Origin: HK1 sp965204915
GTDB taxonomy: Bacteria > Pseudomonadota > Gammaproteobacteria > HK1
Direction of reading: 5' to 3'
Length of the DNA stretch: 64,000 nucleotides
NCBI GenBank assembly: GCA_965204915.1
Contig: OZ242023.1
Location: 2,728,001-2,792,000 of the forward strand
Shown here: one piece after another, positions 35,148-44,699 of the stretch
Numbering within the stretch: position 1 is the first letter of the stretch
Layout: each line of letters opens with the position of its first letter
The notes under the pieces: generated by a model
Seen by the model: the letters and a program-made list of their open reading frames with translations, nothing else
Databases searched by the model: none
What the model was told of the DNA's origin: nothing
Position numbers and translations under genes: made by a program

Positions 35148-36761
35148 TCACCCATCGATCATCCAGGCCAGCATGGACGCCGGTATCGCCATGACGTCGG
35201 CGTCCTCCAGGTTCAGCTCCGAGCGGGTCGCGACGATGCCGCGCCAGCCGGACGCGGCCAGGGTCTGCGCGTCGCGCCGCCAGCGGCCGTCGACGTACTT
35301 CGACTCGATGGCGACGCCCCCGAATCCGGGACCGACGAAGTCGATCTCCTTGCGGGTCCGGGTCCGGTGGTGCAGGACGCGGTCGAACTCCATGGTGCTG
35401 CCGGGATCATCGCGCTCGAAGCTCCGCAGCAGCGCCATGCCGAGCTGCTGCTCCGAGAGTGCCTCCGTAGAGGGTGTGCCCGCACCGAGTGCGCCCGTAC
35501 CTGGCGCGTTCGCATCGAGGGCGTCCGCGACTCCGTACCGGCGGTCGCCGCCCGCATCGGGCATGCCGGGGGCGAGGCGCGCGTAGACGGGGTCGGTGAA
35601 ATAGATCTTGGCCTGGGCGTTCAACTTGGGCCGCAGCCCGTCTTCACGATGGCAGGGCCAGAGGACGAACGCTTCACGCAGCTCGTCGACCCGCCGCCGC
35701 GCGGTCGGCTGGGAAACGTCGAGATCGTCCGCGAGCGCCACGTAGCTGACGGGGGAGCAGAGCCCCTTGGCCATCCGGTGCATGAAGGCGGTGGTCTGCA
35801 CCCGTGACCAGTCTGCGCGCCGGAAAGCGTCTCCGTGGATGACGTCGATCAGGCCACGCACGAACGACGGGGTGACATCGTATGGAGCCGACCTGCTCCT
35901 CGCCTGCCCGCGGCGCTCGTGATCCCGCGCAACGGAATCGCCGGGCGACCGCGCCGGCGCTCGCCACCCGCGGGAGGTCAGGTGGCCGGAGACCGCGGCG
36001 GGAAAGCCGCCCACCCGCAGGTAGGTGTCCCATGCGTCGGCCAGCAGGTCCAACCAGGGCGCCAGCGCATGGGCCGCCTCCGACACCCGGCGTGGCCTCA
36101 GGTCGGCGACTCGAAACGGGCCGACCTCCGACGGCGCCGGCTCTTCCGCCGTCAGCCGCGCGAAGGACCGGAACCCCATCGGCAGCAGCACCCGGTCGGG
36201 ATCGTCCGCCGGACCGCGCCGCCCGGCAAGCGCTTTCACCGATCCCGTGAGATCCGCCGCCGACGAGCCGGTGAGCACCACGGTGTCGGTACGGAACCGC
36301 GCATCGTTGTCGCGCAACCACTTGATCCGTTCCGGCCAGCCGTCCGTGATGCCGGTGATCTCGTCGATGAACCAGAACCGCCGACCGCCGCTCGGCGTCA
36401 ACTGCCGGGCGGCGTTGACGAGCCCGCCCAGATCGCCTGCGCGCCAGCCGTCCACCGAGGCGTGAAGGATCCGTCTCGGCTCGACCCCGCCGCCGATCAA
36501 GGCTTCGATGGTGCGCTTGATCTCCACCGACTTGCCGACCCTCCGGGGGCCGCGTAGCACGTACAGGCCGCCCGGCGCCAGATCGTCGAGCACGCCGGCG
36601 GAGTAGCGGAACGGCGCTTCACCGGCTTCCCGCAGGTCCGGATCGTCCATCGGCCAGCCGCGCGGATTGCGCCACCAGCGGTTGGTCGCCGCCAGCATCT
36701 GCTGGATTTCACCCTGCTTCACGGAACCACTCCCGAGGTCCGGTGAATGGAGCCAGTCCAT
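35148..36761 (-). CDS. AAA+ ATPase with DUF4143 (COG1373)
   Basis: 537 residues. The ATPase part has Walker A LRGPRRVGKSVEIKR and Walker B RFWFIDEITGITDG plus TDTVVLTGSSAADLTGSV. The C-terminal DUF4143 part ends in a PD-(D/E)XK-like core KEIDFVGPGFGGVAIESKYVDG. A low-complexity insert (ALDANAPGTGALGAGTPSTE) lies between them. The family is widespread and poorly characterised; links to toxin or defence functions are proposed. Start ATG 36761 has no good ribosome site; a later start is possible. An internally deleted copy is at 44182-44658. Confidence 0.85.
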   Translation of the reverse strand: MDWLHSPDLGSGSVKQGEIQQMLAATNRWWRNPRGWPMDDPDLREAGEAPFRYSAGVLDDLAPGGLYVLRGPRRVGKSVEIKRTIEALIGGGVEPRRILHASVDGWRAGDLGGLVNAARQLTPSGGRRFWFIDEITGITDGWPERIKWLRDNDARFRTDTVVLTGSSAADLTGSVKALAGRRGPADDPDRVLLPMGFRSFARLTAEEPAPSEVGPFRVADLRPRRVSEAAHALAPWLDLLADAWDTYLRVGGFPAAVSGHLTSRGWRAPARSPGDSVARDHERRGQARSRSAPYDVTPSFVRGLIDVIHGDAFRRADWSRVQTTAFMHRMAKGLCSPVSYVALADDLDVSQPTARRRVDELREAFVLWPCHREDGLRPKLNAQAKIYFTDPVYARLAPGMPDAGGDRRYGVADALDANAPGTGALGAGTPSTEALSEQQLGMALLRSFERDDPGSTMEFDRVLHHRTRTRKEIDFVGPGFGGVAIESKYVDGRWRRDAQTLAASGWRGIVATRSELNLEDADVMAIPASMLAWMIDG

Positions 36762-36772
36762 TCACGTCGGAA

Positions 36773-36784
36773 AATGTATACATT
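36773..36784. promoter_or_regulatory. palindrome AATGTATACATT upstream of the DUF4143 ATPase gene
   Basis: A perfect 12-bp palindrome 12 bp before the start codon, with a half-site (CATACATTTTT) about 30 bp further upstream, in AT-rich DNA. The deleted copy has CGTATACATT at 44670-44679. Possible operator or promoter element. Confidence 0.35.
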
Positions 36785-36914
36785 ATCAAACGCGGAATTT
36801 GAATAAAGCATACATTTTTCAAAGCAACCTACGATTCACCCATTCTTCCAACGAACACGTCGAAAGACGGAGCACCGGTGGCGGCGCAAGGAGCACGTCG
36901 GCGGAAGCGATCCG

Positions 36915-38147
36915 TCAATCCAGGAGCGCTTCCTCCAAGGGGAACGTCGACAACGACTCGCAGCCGTCGGGGGTGACCAGGACCTGCTGCTCCAGCTTGA
37001 CCCCGTCACGCTCCCCGGCGGCGCCGACGTAGCTCTCCACGCAGATCACCATGCCGGCCTTGATGACGCCTTCGTAAGGGACGGGGCCGCGGAAGATCGG
37101 GGTGGCGCGCGGATACTCGTCGCACATGCCGACACCGTGTATCAGGCATGAATAGGCGTTGGCGTGGAATTCCTCGGGTTGCAGGTGGGCCTGGCGCTGG
37201 AACGCAGTGAGCGGGACGCCGGGGCGGACGAGCTTCAGGTTGTGCTCGATCTCCTCCACCGCGAGCCGGTACAGCTCTTTCTGGCGCCTGGTCGGCCTGG
37301 CCGGTCCGCAGTGGAAGGTGCGCGAGACGTCGGCGAAATACCCGAACGGCCCGACCATGTCGGTGTCCACGCCCACCAGGTCGCCGGACTCGACCCGGCG
37401 GGGCGACGCCTCCTGGCACCAGGGGTTGGTGCGCGGCCCGGAGGCCAGCATGCGCCCGTCGTGCCAGTCGCCGTCGTTGGCGACGTTGGTGTAGTTGAGC
37501 AGCGCCCACAGCCGGGTCTCCGTCACGCCGGGGCGCAGTGCCCGTTTCATCCGGTCGAGACCGTGTTCGGCGACGGCCACGGCCCAGCGGATGCAGGCGA
37601 TCTCGTCCTCCGACTTGATGGCCCGCGCCATCTCGGAGACGGCGACGCCGTCGATCACCTCGAGACCGCGCTGCATCATCGCCTGGGTCAGGCTCGGGTT
37701 GACGTACTCCACCGCCACCCGGCGGTTGCCGGCGCCGACCTCGGCGAGGTAGTCGACGACGTCGCCGGCGAGCCGCCGCGCGTTCTCCTGAAGCTCCGGG
37801 CCGCCGTCGAAGAACGCCATCCGCCGCCCGGAACGCGCTTCATCCGCGTTGTGCGCAGAGCCGTAGGCACCGTGCATGACGGTCGGGCCATCGACCGGCA
37901 CGAACAGGTAGGCGGTGGGAATATGGGACTGGAACAGCGCGTAGGTCCGGTAGTCCACGGCGTAGCGCAGGCTGACCGGATTGACCAGCAGGCACATCGA
38001 GGCGTCCGCCTCGCGCAGGCGCTCTCTGATGCGTCCGATGCGCCAGGCGTGGAGCCTTTCCACGTCGATGTCCGGCATCTCCCGGTAGAGGGTCAGATCG
38101 CTCCAGTCGTCATCGGCGACCATGCGGTCCGGATTGATCGGGTTCAT
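36915..38147 (-). CDS. DddP-like M24-family metallohydrolase
   Basis: 410 residues of the creatinase/aminopeptidase (pita-bread) fold. Metal ligands can be placed: Asp in LVGVDTDMVGPFGYFADVSRTF (two Asp), His in IHGVGMCDEYP, Glu in VICVESYVG and Glu in VKLEQQVLV. The segments LASGPRTNPWCQE and HGVGMCDEYP closely resemble DddP, the DMSP lyase of marine bacteria, more than ordinary Xaa-Pro peptidases. True DMSP cleavage cannot be decided: many DddP-like proteins have other substrates. The gene stands alone; start ATG 38147 has a weak ribosome site. Confidence 0.75.
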   Translation of the reverse strand: MNPINPDRMVADDDWSDLTLYREMPDIDVERLHAWRIGRIRERLREADASMCLLVNPVSLRYAVDYRTYALFQSHIPTAYLFVPVDGPTVMHGAYGSAHNADEARSGRRMAFFDGGPELQENARRLAGDVVDYLAEVGAGNRRVAVEYVNPSLTQAMMQRGLEVIDGVAVSEMARAIKSEDEIACIRWAVAVAEHGLDRMKRALRPGVTETRLWALLNYTNVANDGDWHDGRMLASGPRTNPWCQEASPRRVESGDLVGVDTDMVGPFGYFADVSRTFHCGPARPTRRQKELYRLAVEEIEHNLKLVRPGVPLTAFQRQAHLQPEEFHANAYSCLIHGVGMCDEYPRATPIFRGPVPYEGVIKAGMVICVESYVGAAGERDGVKLEQQVLVTPDGCESLSTFPLEEALLD

Positions 38148-38562
38148 GGCAGGACGGGCCTCGTGGGGCGGTTCACGTTCTTCGGGCCATCTTTCGTGTG
38201 GGGGATGAAATCGGAGGAGGAGGCCGCGCTCGATGGGGTGACGGCGCCGATCCGATCCTGTGCGAGGCCCGCCGGTCGTTGACGATGCCCTGTGCCCGCC
38301 GCACCGTCTGGGGAGAAGACGACGGGGAGATCAACGCCGCTCCCGCCGCGTTGACCCGGCTTCCGGTATGTGCCGGTATCGCCCAGGGCATGTTTCCCCC
38401 TTGCGGGATCCGCTGCCGCCTTCGCGAAGGGCCGGCGAAGCAATCGGGAAGGACCGGCGAAGACAATCCGCCCGATCCCGTCCCCGCGGCACTTCGCCGG
38501 CAACGTAGCACATCGCGCCGTGCAGGCCGCCCCGGAATGCGTGGTGCTCGGGCTCCCCAGGG
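38148..38562. other. intergenic region, no gene seen
   Basis: 415 bp between the 3' end of the helicase fusion gene and the start of the DddP-like gene. Open frames exist on both strands but none shows family features. It should hold the promoter of the DddP-like gene. Confidence 0.4.
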
Positions 38563-41500
38563 TCAGCCCTGCGGCCCGAACACCAGCTCCGGGACGACCA
38601 CCTCCCAGGACTCGCACCGGATGCCGTCGTGGTACTTCGGATCCGAGGCATCGCGGCTCCATGCCACCACCGCCAGCACCGCCACGGATCGGCACCGCAT
38701 CCCGGACGGGGGATCGAAGCCGCCGGCGAGCCGCCCCACCACGTTGCCGGCCCGGTCCAACAACTCCCAACGTCCGGGGGTTGCGTGTGCTTCGGGCGGG
38801 TCGTCGGACGGCGACCGGTCTTGCGGTCCGGTTCGGCCGGGGTGGCGTGTTGCGGCCACGCGCACTTGCAGGGAATCGCCGGGCGACAGGGCGGCGATGA
38901 CGCGGTGCACCGGATGGCGGGCGTCCTGCCGCCCCGCGAAGCCGAGATCGACGTCGCGCAGACCGAGCCGCCGATAGCGGGATTCGAGCGCCGGGGTGTC
39001 CGGCGGCAGCGCCACCGGCGCGCGATGCAGCACCGCGGGACCGTCAGGCAAGGCGTCCTGCAACGGATGCGGTCTCCGAAGGTATGCCGGAGGTGGAGGC
39101 TCCTCGACGCGATTCGTCACCGCGGCGCCGGGCGGCGGGCGTGACTCCGGCTGAAGGGGATACGGCTTTGCGGCACTGGACGCCGGGCGTGGCCTCGGAT
39201 GAACGCGATACGGCGCCGCGGCGCCGTGCCACGGGAGCAGCCCCGGCGGAGCGCGACGTGTCTCCTCCGCTCCGGCCGGCGTCGGACAGGGCTCTGGCCG
39301 AAACGGTGGGCGCGGCGCCGGACGATGCGGCGGATCCGGCCCCGGCTCGAAGCGCATGAGGGCCAGGGTCCGCCGGGCGCGGGTCATGGCCACGTAGTAG
39401 AGCCGGCGCGGCGCGTCCGCGTCTTCGCCCCTGCCGGCGCCGTTCCAGCCGCCGTCCAGCACCACCACGTGGTCGAACTCCAGCCCTTTTGCGCGGTGCG
39501 CCGACAGCAGCAGCAACCCGCGCTGCCGGCGGCGCACGTCCCGTCCCCACTCCGCCAGCCATTCGATGAAATGGCCCACCGACGTGTCCGCGCCGCCGCT
39601 CTCCAGGGCGTGCTCTTCCACGGCTTCGCCCAGCAGCTCGATCCAGGGGTTGGGAGGCGACGCCCGAGGTCCGACGGGAAAGCCACGAGGGGCGAGGCCC
39701 GGCCCGGCCAGCCGTTCCCGGAGCTCCGTGGTGTTCACGACCCCGGTCTCGCGCCCGTGCAGCCAATCGAGCAGGCCCCGGGTCTCCCGCAAATGCCAGA
39801 AGCCCGGGATCTCCTCGTTGCCCATCTGCACCGGCACGCCGTGGACCTCGCACCAGGCCCGCACCGGCTCCAGGTACTTCCACTCGCGGGCGATGACCGC
39901 GCACGCGGACCAATCCCAGGCAGGCGCCAGGGCGGCAAGGCGCTGCAGCTCCGTCATCGCGGCTTGCGCCTGCGCGATCGGGCCGGGTGGCGAGGGCAGG
40001 ATCTGCACCCGGCCGCGCGCCACCGGATCCAGTGCCTCCCAGTCCCCGCCGGGCGGGGCTTGGGTGCGCGCCCGGGCGACGTGGATGGGATGGCCGGCCT
40101 TCATGCGCTCGCCGGCCGGCTCGATGGCCGCGTTGGCCGCGGCGACGATGTGGGCGGTGGAGCGGTAGTTGTCGGTCAGGAACGCGGGTCTCGCCCGGTA
40201 GTCCGCCTCGAAACGCCGGATGAACTCCACCGAGGCGCCGGCGAAGGCGTAGACGTTCTGGTCGTCGTCGCCCACCGCGAACAGGCTGAGCCGGTCGTCC
40301 TCGTCGGCCAGGGTCCGGCCCGCCAGAGCGGAGATCAGCGCGTACTGCTCCCGATCGACGTCCTGGTATTCGTCCACCAGGATCCAGCGGAAGCCGGCGA
40401 GCAAGCGCGCCCGGTGCCCGTCCGTCTCGTCCGGCGGCAGCCCCTCGCCACGCAGCAGCGCCGTCGCCTGGCGCAGCACCTCGTCGAAGTCGAACGTGTC
40501 CGCATCCAGCCTCCCGGCCCGGCCGCTGAAGCTGGCCCCGACCAGGCGCATGGCGAGGCCGTGGCAGGTGAGCACGGTGACGCCGCGGGCGTCGTCGCCG
40601 ACCAGCTCCCGGAGACGGCGGCGGATCTCGACCGCGGCGTGCCGGTTGTAGGCCAGGGCGATGACGCCGCGGGGGTTCTCGCGCCTCACCCGCAGCAGCC
40701 AAGCGATGCGATGCACCAGCACCCGGGTCTTGCCGGAGCCGGGACCGGCCAGCACCAGCACGTTGGTCCGTTCCCGGTCGTCGGCCACGATGCGCTGCTG
40801 GACGGGATTCTTCAGGCTCTCGACGATGCGCCGCCAGGACGCCGGGGTGGTCTGCCGCGACAGCTCCCTCTCCCTGTCCGGCAGCCAGCGGCGCAGGAAG
40901 TCCTCCTGGCTCGAAGTGAAGTAATCCATCGCCAGGCGCAGCGCGTCCGCCATGGCCTCGAGGCCCCGCTCGGCGAACTCCGCCATCACGTGGACCTGCA
41001 GCACCTGGTCTTCGTAATGGAGCTTCAGCGGCTCGAAGTCGGCGTTGACGAAGCCGCGCCGGTCCTCGCCCAGATGGATGGACATGGCGGGGCGGAACAC
41101 CGCCAGCCCCTTGTTGAGGCGGACGACCTCCTGCTCGTGCAGCCACAGCAGGGCGCGGTCCAGGAGCTTCTCGAGGTCCTTGACCCTGGCCTTCAGCTCC
41201 AGGTCGGAGCGGAGCGCGTCCAGCAGCTTGCCGAGCGTGGTCTCGGCCAGCAGATCCGTGCCCCGGCTGCCGGGCGGCAGGCAGCCGAGCAGATGATCGA
41301 GCAGGCGCTGCGCGGCGTTGCGGCGGCGCTCCGCGGTCTCCGCGAGCGCCTTCCAATTACGCTGGAGGGTCACCCGCACGGTCTCGGGGTCCAGCCGGCG
41401 CAGCCCCAGGCTGCCCTTGCCGCTCCCCTCGCCGCGGCCGTCCCCGGCGATGCCGCGGAGCGTGCGCCACAGGCGCTCCGGCAGGACGTGGGCGGGGTCG

Positions 41501-44139
41501 TGGCCGGCCTCTTCGAGGGCGTCCTTGAGACGTTGGGTGGCGATGCGCAGATGGAGGGTCGAGGCGCCGCCCTCGTCCATGTCCGGAGCCGTTTCCCGCA
41601 AGTCGGCGATCAGGGCGCGTTCCAGGGCCGCCGACTGCTCGAAGCGCTTGCGCGAGGCGCGCACCACGCCCGCGTGCACGAACGCGGTGAGCACGGTGTC
41701 GTTGCTGGCGACGCCCAGGCGCTCCAGGTCGTACATGGCGCGGCGCACGTCCTCCGCGCCCAGCCCGGAGACCCCCATCAGCTCGTCGGTGGAGATGCCC
41801 TCGTCCGGGTCCGCGTCGATCAGGGTCTCGGCGATGGCCAGCAGTCGGCGGCGGTAGTCTTCCCGGGGAACGGCCTTCCGCGCGAGCCGGGCGCGCGCCT
41901 CCGCCACCGACCCCACCCGCAGGGAAGACGGGAACACCTGCACCCGGTTCTCCTCGCGGATCAGAAGTTGCGCTTCCTCCAGCCAGGAGATGGCGGTACG
42001 CACCCGGGTGTCGTCGGTGGCGGTGTCGCGCCCGAACGCGCCCTCCTCGTCCTCGCCGAGGATCTCGCCGACGGTGGCCACGACCTCACCGTCCGTGCTC
42101 GTCCTGCGGCGGCCGCCCGGCCTCGAACCCGACGTCCCGGCGGCCTCGCCCCCCGCGCGCTTCTTGCGGTGGAGGCGGCGCAGCGCCTTCAGGATGCCGT
42201 GGATCTCGCGCCGGGTGAGCCGGGAGCGCGCGGAGAGGCCGAACTGCCGCTCCACGTCCTCCGGCGTGTAGAGCAGCACGCAACGGGCCGCGTCCCGATC
42301 GCGTCCGGCGCGGCCCGCTTCCTGCAAGTAGTTCTCCAGGGAGCCGGGGACGTCGGCGTGGACCACCAGCCGCACGTCCGGCTTGTCGATGCCCATGCCG
42401 AAGGCGTTGGTGGCGACGATCACCCGCGATCCGCCTTCGATGAAGCGCTGCTGGACGCTCTTCCTGATCTCCGGCGAGAGGCCGGCATGGAAGTGGTCCG
42501 CGGCGAGGTCCTTGTCGTCCTTGTCGCGCAGGAATTGGGCGACGTCCTCGCTTTGCCGGCGGGTCGCGCAGTAGACGATGGCGCCGCCCGGGGTCTCCGG
42601 CGGCAGGTCGGCGGCCAGGATCCGGTGGAGGTGCGCGAACTTCTCGCCCGGGGTCGTCCGCACCACGACGAATTCCAGGTTGGTGCGGCGGGCGCCGCCG
42701 TCGAAGACCCGGAGATCGATGCCGAGCCGGTCGCGGAAATGGGCGCGGACGTCCTCTCGCACGTCGGGCTTGGCCGTCGCGGTCAGGCAGAGCACCGGCG
42801 CATCCGCCGCCTTTTCGTGGATGAAGCGCGCCACGTAGCGGTAGTCGGGCCGGAAGTCGTGGCCCCAGCGCGAGAGGCAGTGCGCCTCGTCCAGCACCCA
42901 GGCGCCGATCTCCCGCTGCTCCAGGACCCGGCGCACGGCCCGGCTGCGGAGCTGCTCGGGCGCGACGATGAGGATGCCCGCGTCGCCCAGGCGCACCCGG
43001 TCCAGCGCCTCCTTGCGCTCGGGCATGGACAGCAGTCCGTTGACGGTCACGCAGGAGCCGATGCCCTGCCTTTCGAGGCCCGCCACCTGATCCGCCATGA
43101 GCGCCACCAGGGGCGAGATCACCACGCTCAGGGCGCCGGTCTTGTCGTAGCGGGAGAGGGCCGGGATCTGGTAGCACAGCGACTTGCCGGTCCCCGTGGG
43201 CAGGATGCCGAGCACGCTCTCCCCGGCCATCGCCGCCTCGACGATGGCGCGCTGCATGGGCCGGCCTTCGTCGTCCTTCGGCTCCGGGCGGAAGTCGGCG
43301 AAGCCGAACCAGCGCACGAGCTCCTTGCGCGCGTCGTGCCGCTCCCGGCACCAGGCGCACGCGGGATCGTTGCAGGCGGTATCCCGCAACCGGCGCACCA
43401 GCACGCCGGCTTCGGGAAACCGGTGCCGCACCCAGGGCGGCATCACCGAGTTGCACCCGGCCACCGACAGCCAGGCCAGCGCGTAAGCCAGCGCCCAGCC
43501 CTGCCGCGCCGGATCGGACAGGACTTCACGGCACCGGCTCGAACAGGCCGCTCCCGCGAGCCGCCCGCGGATCGCCGTGCGCGCCTCGGCGCCGGAGGGT
43601 CGCGGCGCATCCCGCACGGCGGTGAAGAAGGCATCGAAGCCCGCGCCTTCCGGCGCCGTCGCGGTCAGCCGGTGCCAAGCCGCCAGCAGGTCGGGCGCCT
43701 CGTCGCGCAACGCCTCTTGCTGATCGCCGAAGACCTCCAGCGCGAGCCGGGCGTCCAGCTCCGGGTCGTTCACCCGCCCGCGCTTGAGCTGCCCGTCCTG
43801 GTAATGCTTGACCAGGTGGTGGTAGGGGTTGCGGGGGAAGGCGAGGGGGTTGAGCCGCAGCGTATCCACCGCCGGAAGCCGCAAGAGCCGGAGATCGGGC
43901 TTTGCCGCGGCCAGGTGGGGAAGGTCGAAGGCGATCAGGTTGTGGCCCAGCAGGCAGTCCGCGCCCTCTGCGAAGGCGTCCAGCTTCGCCAGCGCCGGGA
44001 TCGGATCGCCACCGCGAAAGATGCGGGCTTCATCGGTATCCGCACGCACCGCGGCGAAGGCGTGGATGCGGCCGTCCCGGCGGCCGACTTCGAGGTCCAG
44101 GGAGAGGCAGCGCAACGGAAGGCGCCCGGTGTCGTCCAT
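38563..44139 (-). CDS. exonuclease-RecQ-UvrD fusion helicase
   Basis: About 1858 residues from ATG 44139 (GGGGAG upstream; a GTG at 44178 is an alternative). Four parts: a DnaQ/DEDD-like exonuclease (CLSLDLEVG ... LLGHNLIAFDLPHL ... NDPELDARLAL); a RecQ-type SF2 helicase (GILPTGTGKSLCYQ, DEAHCLSRWGHDFRPDY, ATNAFGMGIDKPDVR, QEAGRAGRDRD); a UvrD-type SF1 helicase (VLAGPGSGKTRVL, ILVDEYQDVD, DDDQNVYAFAGA, SAHRAKGLEFDHVVV, AMTRARRTL); and a Pro-rich linker with 16-residue repeats leading to a C-terminal domain I do not recognise. It likely unwinds and trims DNA in repair or defence. No frameshift. Confidence 0.85.
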   Translation of the reverse strand: MDDTGRLPLRCLSLDLEVGRRDGRIHAFAAVRADTDEARIFRGGDPIPALAKLDAFAEGADCLLGHNLIAFDLPHLAAAKPDLRLLRLPAVDTLRLNPLAFPRNPYHHLVKHYQDGQLKRGRVNDPELDARLALEVFGDQQEALRDEAPDLLAAWHRLTATAPEGAGFDAFFTAVRDAPRPSGAEARTAIRGRLAGAACSSRCREVLSDPARQGWALAYALAWLSVAGCNSVMPPWVRHRFPEAGVLVRRLRDTACNDPACAWCRERHDARKELVRWFGFADFRPEPKDDEGRPMQRAIVEAAMAGESVLGILPTGTGKSLCYQIPALSRYDKTGALSVVISPLVALMADQVAGLERQGIGSCVTVNGLLSMPERKEALDRVRLGDAGILIVAPEQLRSRAVRRVLEQREIGAWVLDEAHCLSRWGHDFRPDYRYVARFIHEKAADAPVLCLTATAKPDVREDVRAHFRDRLGIDLRVFDGGARRTNLEFVVVRTTPGEKFAHLHRILAADLPPETPGGAIVYCATRRQSEDVAQFLRDKDDKDLAADHFHAGLSPEIRKSVQQRFIEGGSRVIVATNAFGMGIDKPDVRLVVHADVPGSLENYLQEAGRAGRDRDAARCVLLYTPEDVERQFGLSARSRLTRREIHGILKALRRLHRKKRAGGEAAGTSGSRPGGRRRTSTDGEVVATVGEILGEDEEGAFGRDTATDDTRVRTAISWLEEAQLLIREENRVQVFPSSLRVGSVAEARARLARKAVPREDYRRRLLAIAETLIDADPDEGISTDELMGVSGLGAEDVRRAMYDLERLGVASNDTVLTAFVHAGVVRASRKRFEQSAALERALIADLRETAPDMDEGGASTLHLRIATQRLKDALEEAGHDPAHVLPERLWRTLRGIAGDGRGEGSGKGSLGLRRLDPETVRVTLQRNWKALAETAERRRNAAQRLLDHLLGCLPPGSRGTDLLAETTLGKLLDALRSDLELKARVKDLEKLLDRALLWLHEQEVVRLNKGLAVFRPAMSIHLGEDRRGFVNADFEPLKLHYEDQVLQVHVMAEFAERGLEAMADALRLAMDYFTSSQEDFLRRWLPDRERELSRQTTPASWRRIVESLKNPVQQRIVADDRERTNVLVLAGPGSGKTRVLVHRIAWLLRVRRENPRGVIALAYNRHAAVEIRRRLRELVGDDARGVTVLTCHGLAMRLVGASFSGRAGRLDADTFDFDEVLRQATALLRGEGLPPDETDGHRARLLAGFRWILVDEYQDVDREQYALISALAGRTLADEDDRLSLFAVGDDDQNVYAFAGASVEFIRRFEADYRARPAFLTDNYRSTAHIVAAANAAIEPAGERMKAGHPIHVARARTQAPPGGDWEALDPVARGRVQILPSPPGPIAQAQAAMTELQRLAALAPAWDWSACAVIAREWKYLEPVRAWCEVHGVPVQMGNEEIPGFWHLRETRGLLDWLHGRETGVVNTTELRERLAGPGLAPRGFPVGPRASPPNPWIELLGEAVEEHALESGGADTSVGHFIEWLAEWGRDVRRRQRGLLLLSAHRAKGLEFDHVVVLDGGWNGAGRGEDADAPRRLYYVAMTRARRTLALMRFEPGPDPPHRPAPRPPFRPEPCPTPAGAEETRRAPPGLLPWHGAAAPYRVHPRPRPASSAAKPYPLQPESRPPPGAAVTNRVEEPPPPAYLRRPHPLQDALPDGPAVLHRAPVALPPDTPALESRYRRLGLRDVDLGFAGRQDARHPVHRVIAALSPGDSLQVRVAATRHPGRTGPQDRSPSDDPPEAHATPGRWELLDRAGNVVGRLAGGFDPPSGMRCRSVAVLAVVAWSRDASDPKYHDGIRCESWEVVVPELVFGPQG
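39088..39279. repeat. four tandem 48-bp repeats in the helicase linker
   Basis: Units at 39088, 39136, 39184 and 39232, each 48 bp and starting CGG(G/A)(C/G), diverged but clearly aligned (e.g. GATACGG in units 2 and 3). They encode four 16-residue Pro/Ala/Arg-rich repeats between the UvrD part and the C-terminal domain. Confidence 0.75.
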
Positions 44140-44181
44140 CGGCGGCGAAGCTCCCCGGGGATTCAGGGCCGCCGGCACGAG

Positions 44182-44658
44182 CTACCCGATGCCGTGTCGG
44201 GATTCGGCTTCCATCATGCGGAGTGCGATTGGGCTTGCTTGCAAGATCGAAAGTGGATTCCCGCTACCCGCTTTCGCGGGCACAAGCCTCGTGGGAATGA
44301 CGGCATGAAAAAATTCCTGGATTCCCGCTACGTCCACGCGCCGGAATGCGTCTCCATGGATGACGTCGATCAGGCCGCGCACGAACGACGGGGCAACCTC
44401 GTATGGAACGGACCTGCTCCCCGCCTGCCCGCGGCGCTCGTGATTCCGCGCAACGGAATCGCCAGGCGACCGCGCCGGCGGTCGCCACTCGCGGGAAGTC
44501 ATGTGGCCGGATACCGCATCGGCTTCCCTCAGATCCGGATCGTCCATCGGCCAGCCGCGCGGATTGCGCCACCAGCGGTTGGTCGCCGCCGGCATTTGCT
44601 GGATCTCACCCTGCTTCACGGAATCACACCCGGTGTCCGGTGAATGGATCCGGTCCAT
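44182..44658 (-). pseudogene. internally deleted copy of the DUF4143 ATPase
   Basis: The first 46 residues (SVKQGEIQQMPAATNRWWRN ... DDPDLREA) match the intact ATPase at 35148-36761. They are then joined directly to the region VSGHMTSREWRPPARSPGDS ... APSFVRGLIDVIHGDAFRR, which lies about 215 residues later in the parent. Walker A and B are deleted. After DAFRRVD the frame enters palindromic repeat sequence. The upstream leader with TATACATT is also conserved. It directly precedes the helicase fusion gene on the same strand. Confidence 0.82.
44252..44304. repeat. dRS3-like palindrome with enlarged centre
   Basis: GGATTCCCGCTACCCGCTTT, then CGCGGGCACAAGCCTCGTG and GGAATGACGG: outer arms as in the family, but with a second palindrome (CCCGCTTTCGCGGG) nested inside. 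It lies at the broken end of the deleted ATPase copy. Confidence 0.65.
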
Positions 44659-44699
44659 TTGTCGGAAAACGTATACATTATCGAACCTGACCTTGACAC

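Noticed and set aside
39199..44643. An 1814-codon open frame on the plus strand opposite the helicase fusion
   Set aside because: It mirrors the coding frame of the minus-strand helicase, has no domains and arises because GC-rich DNA has few stop codons.
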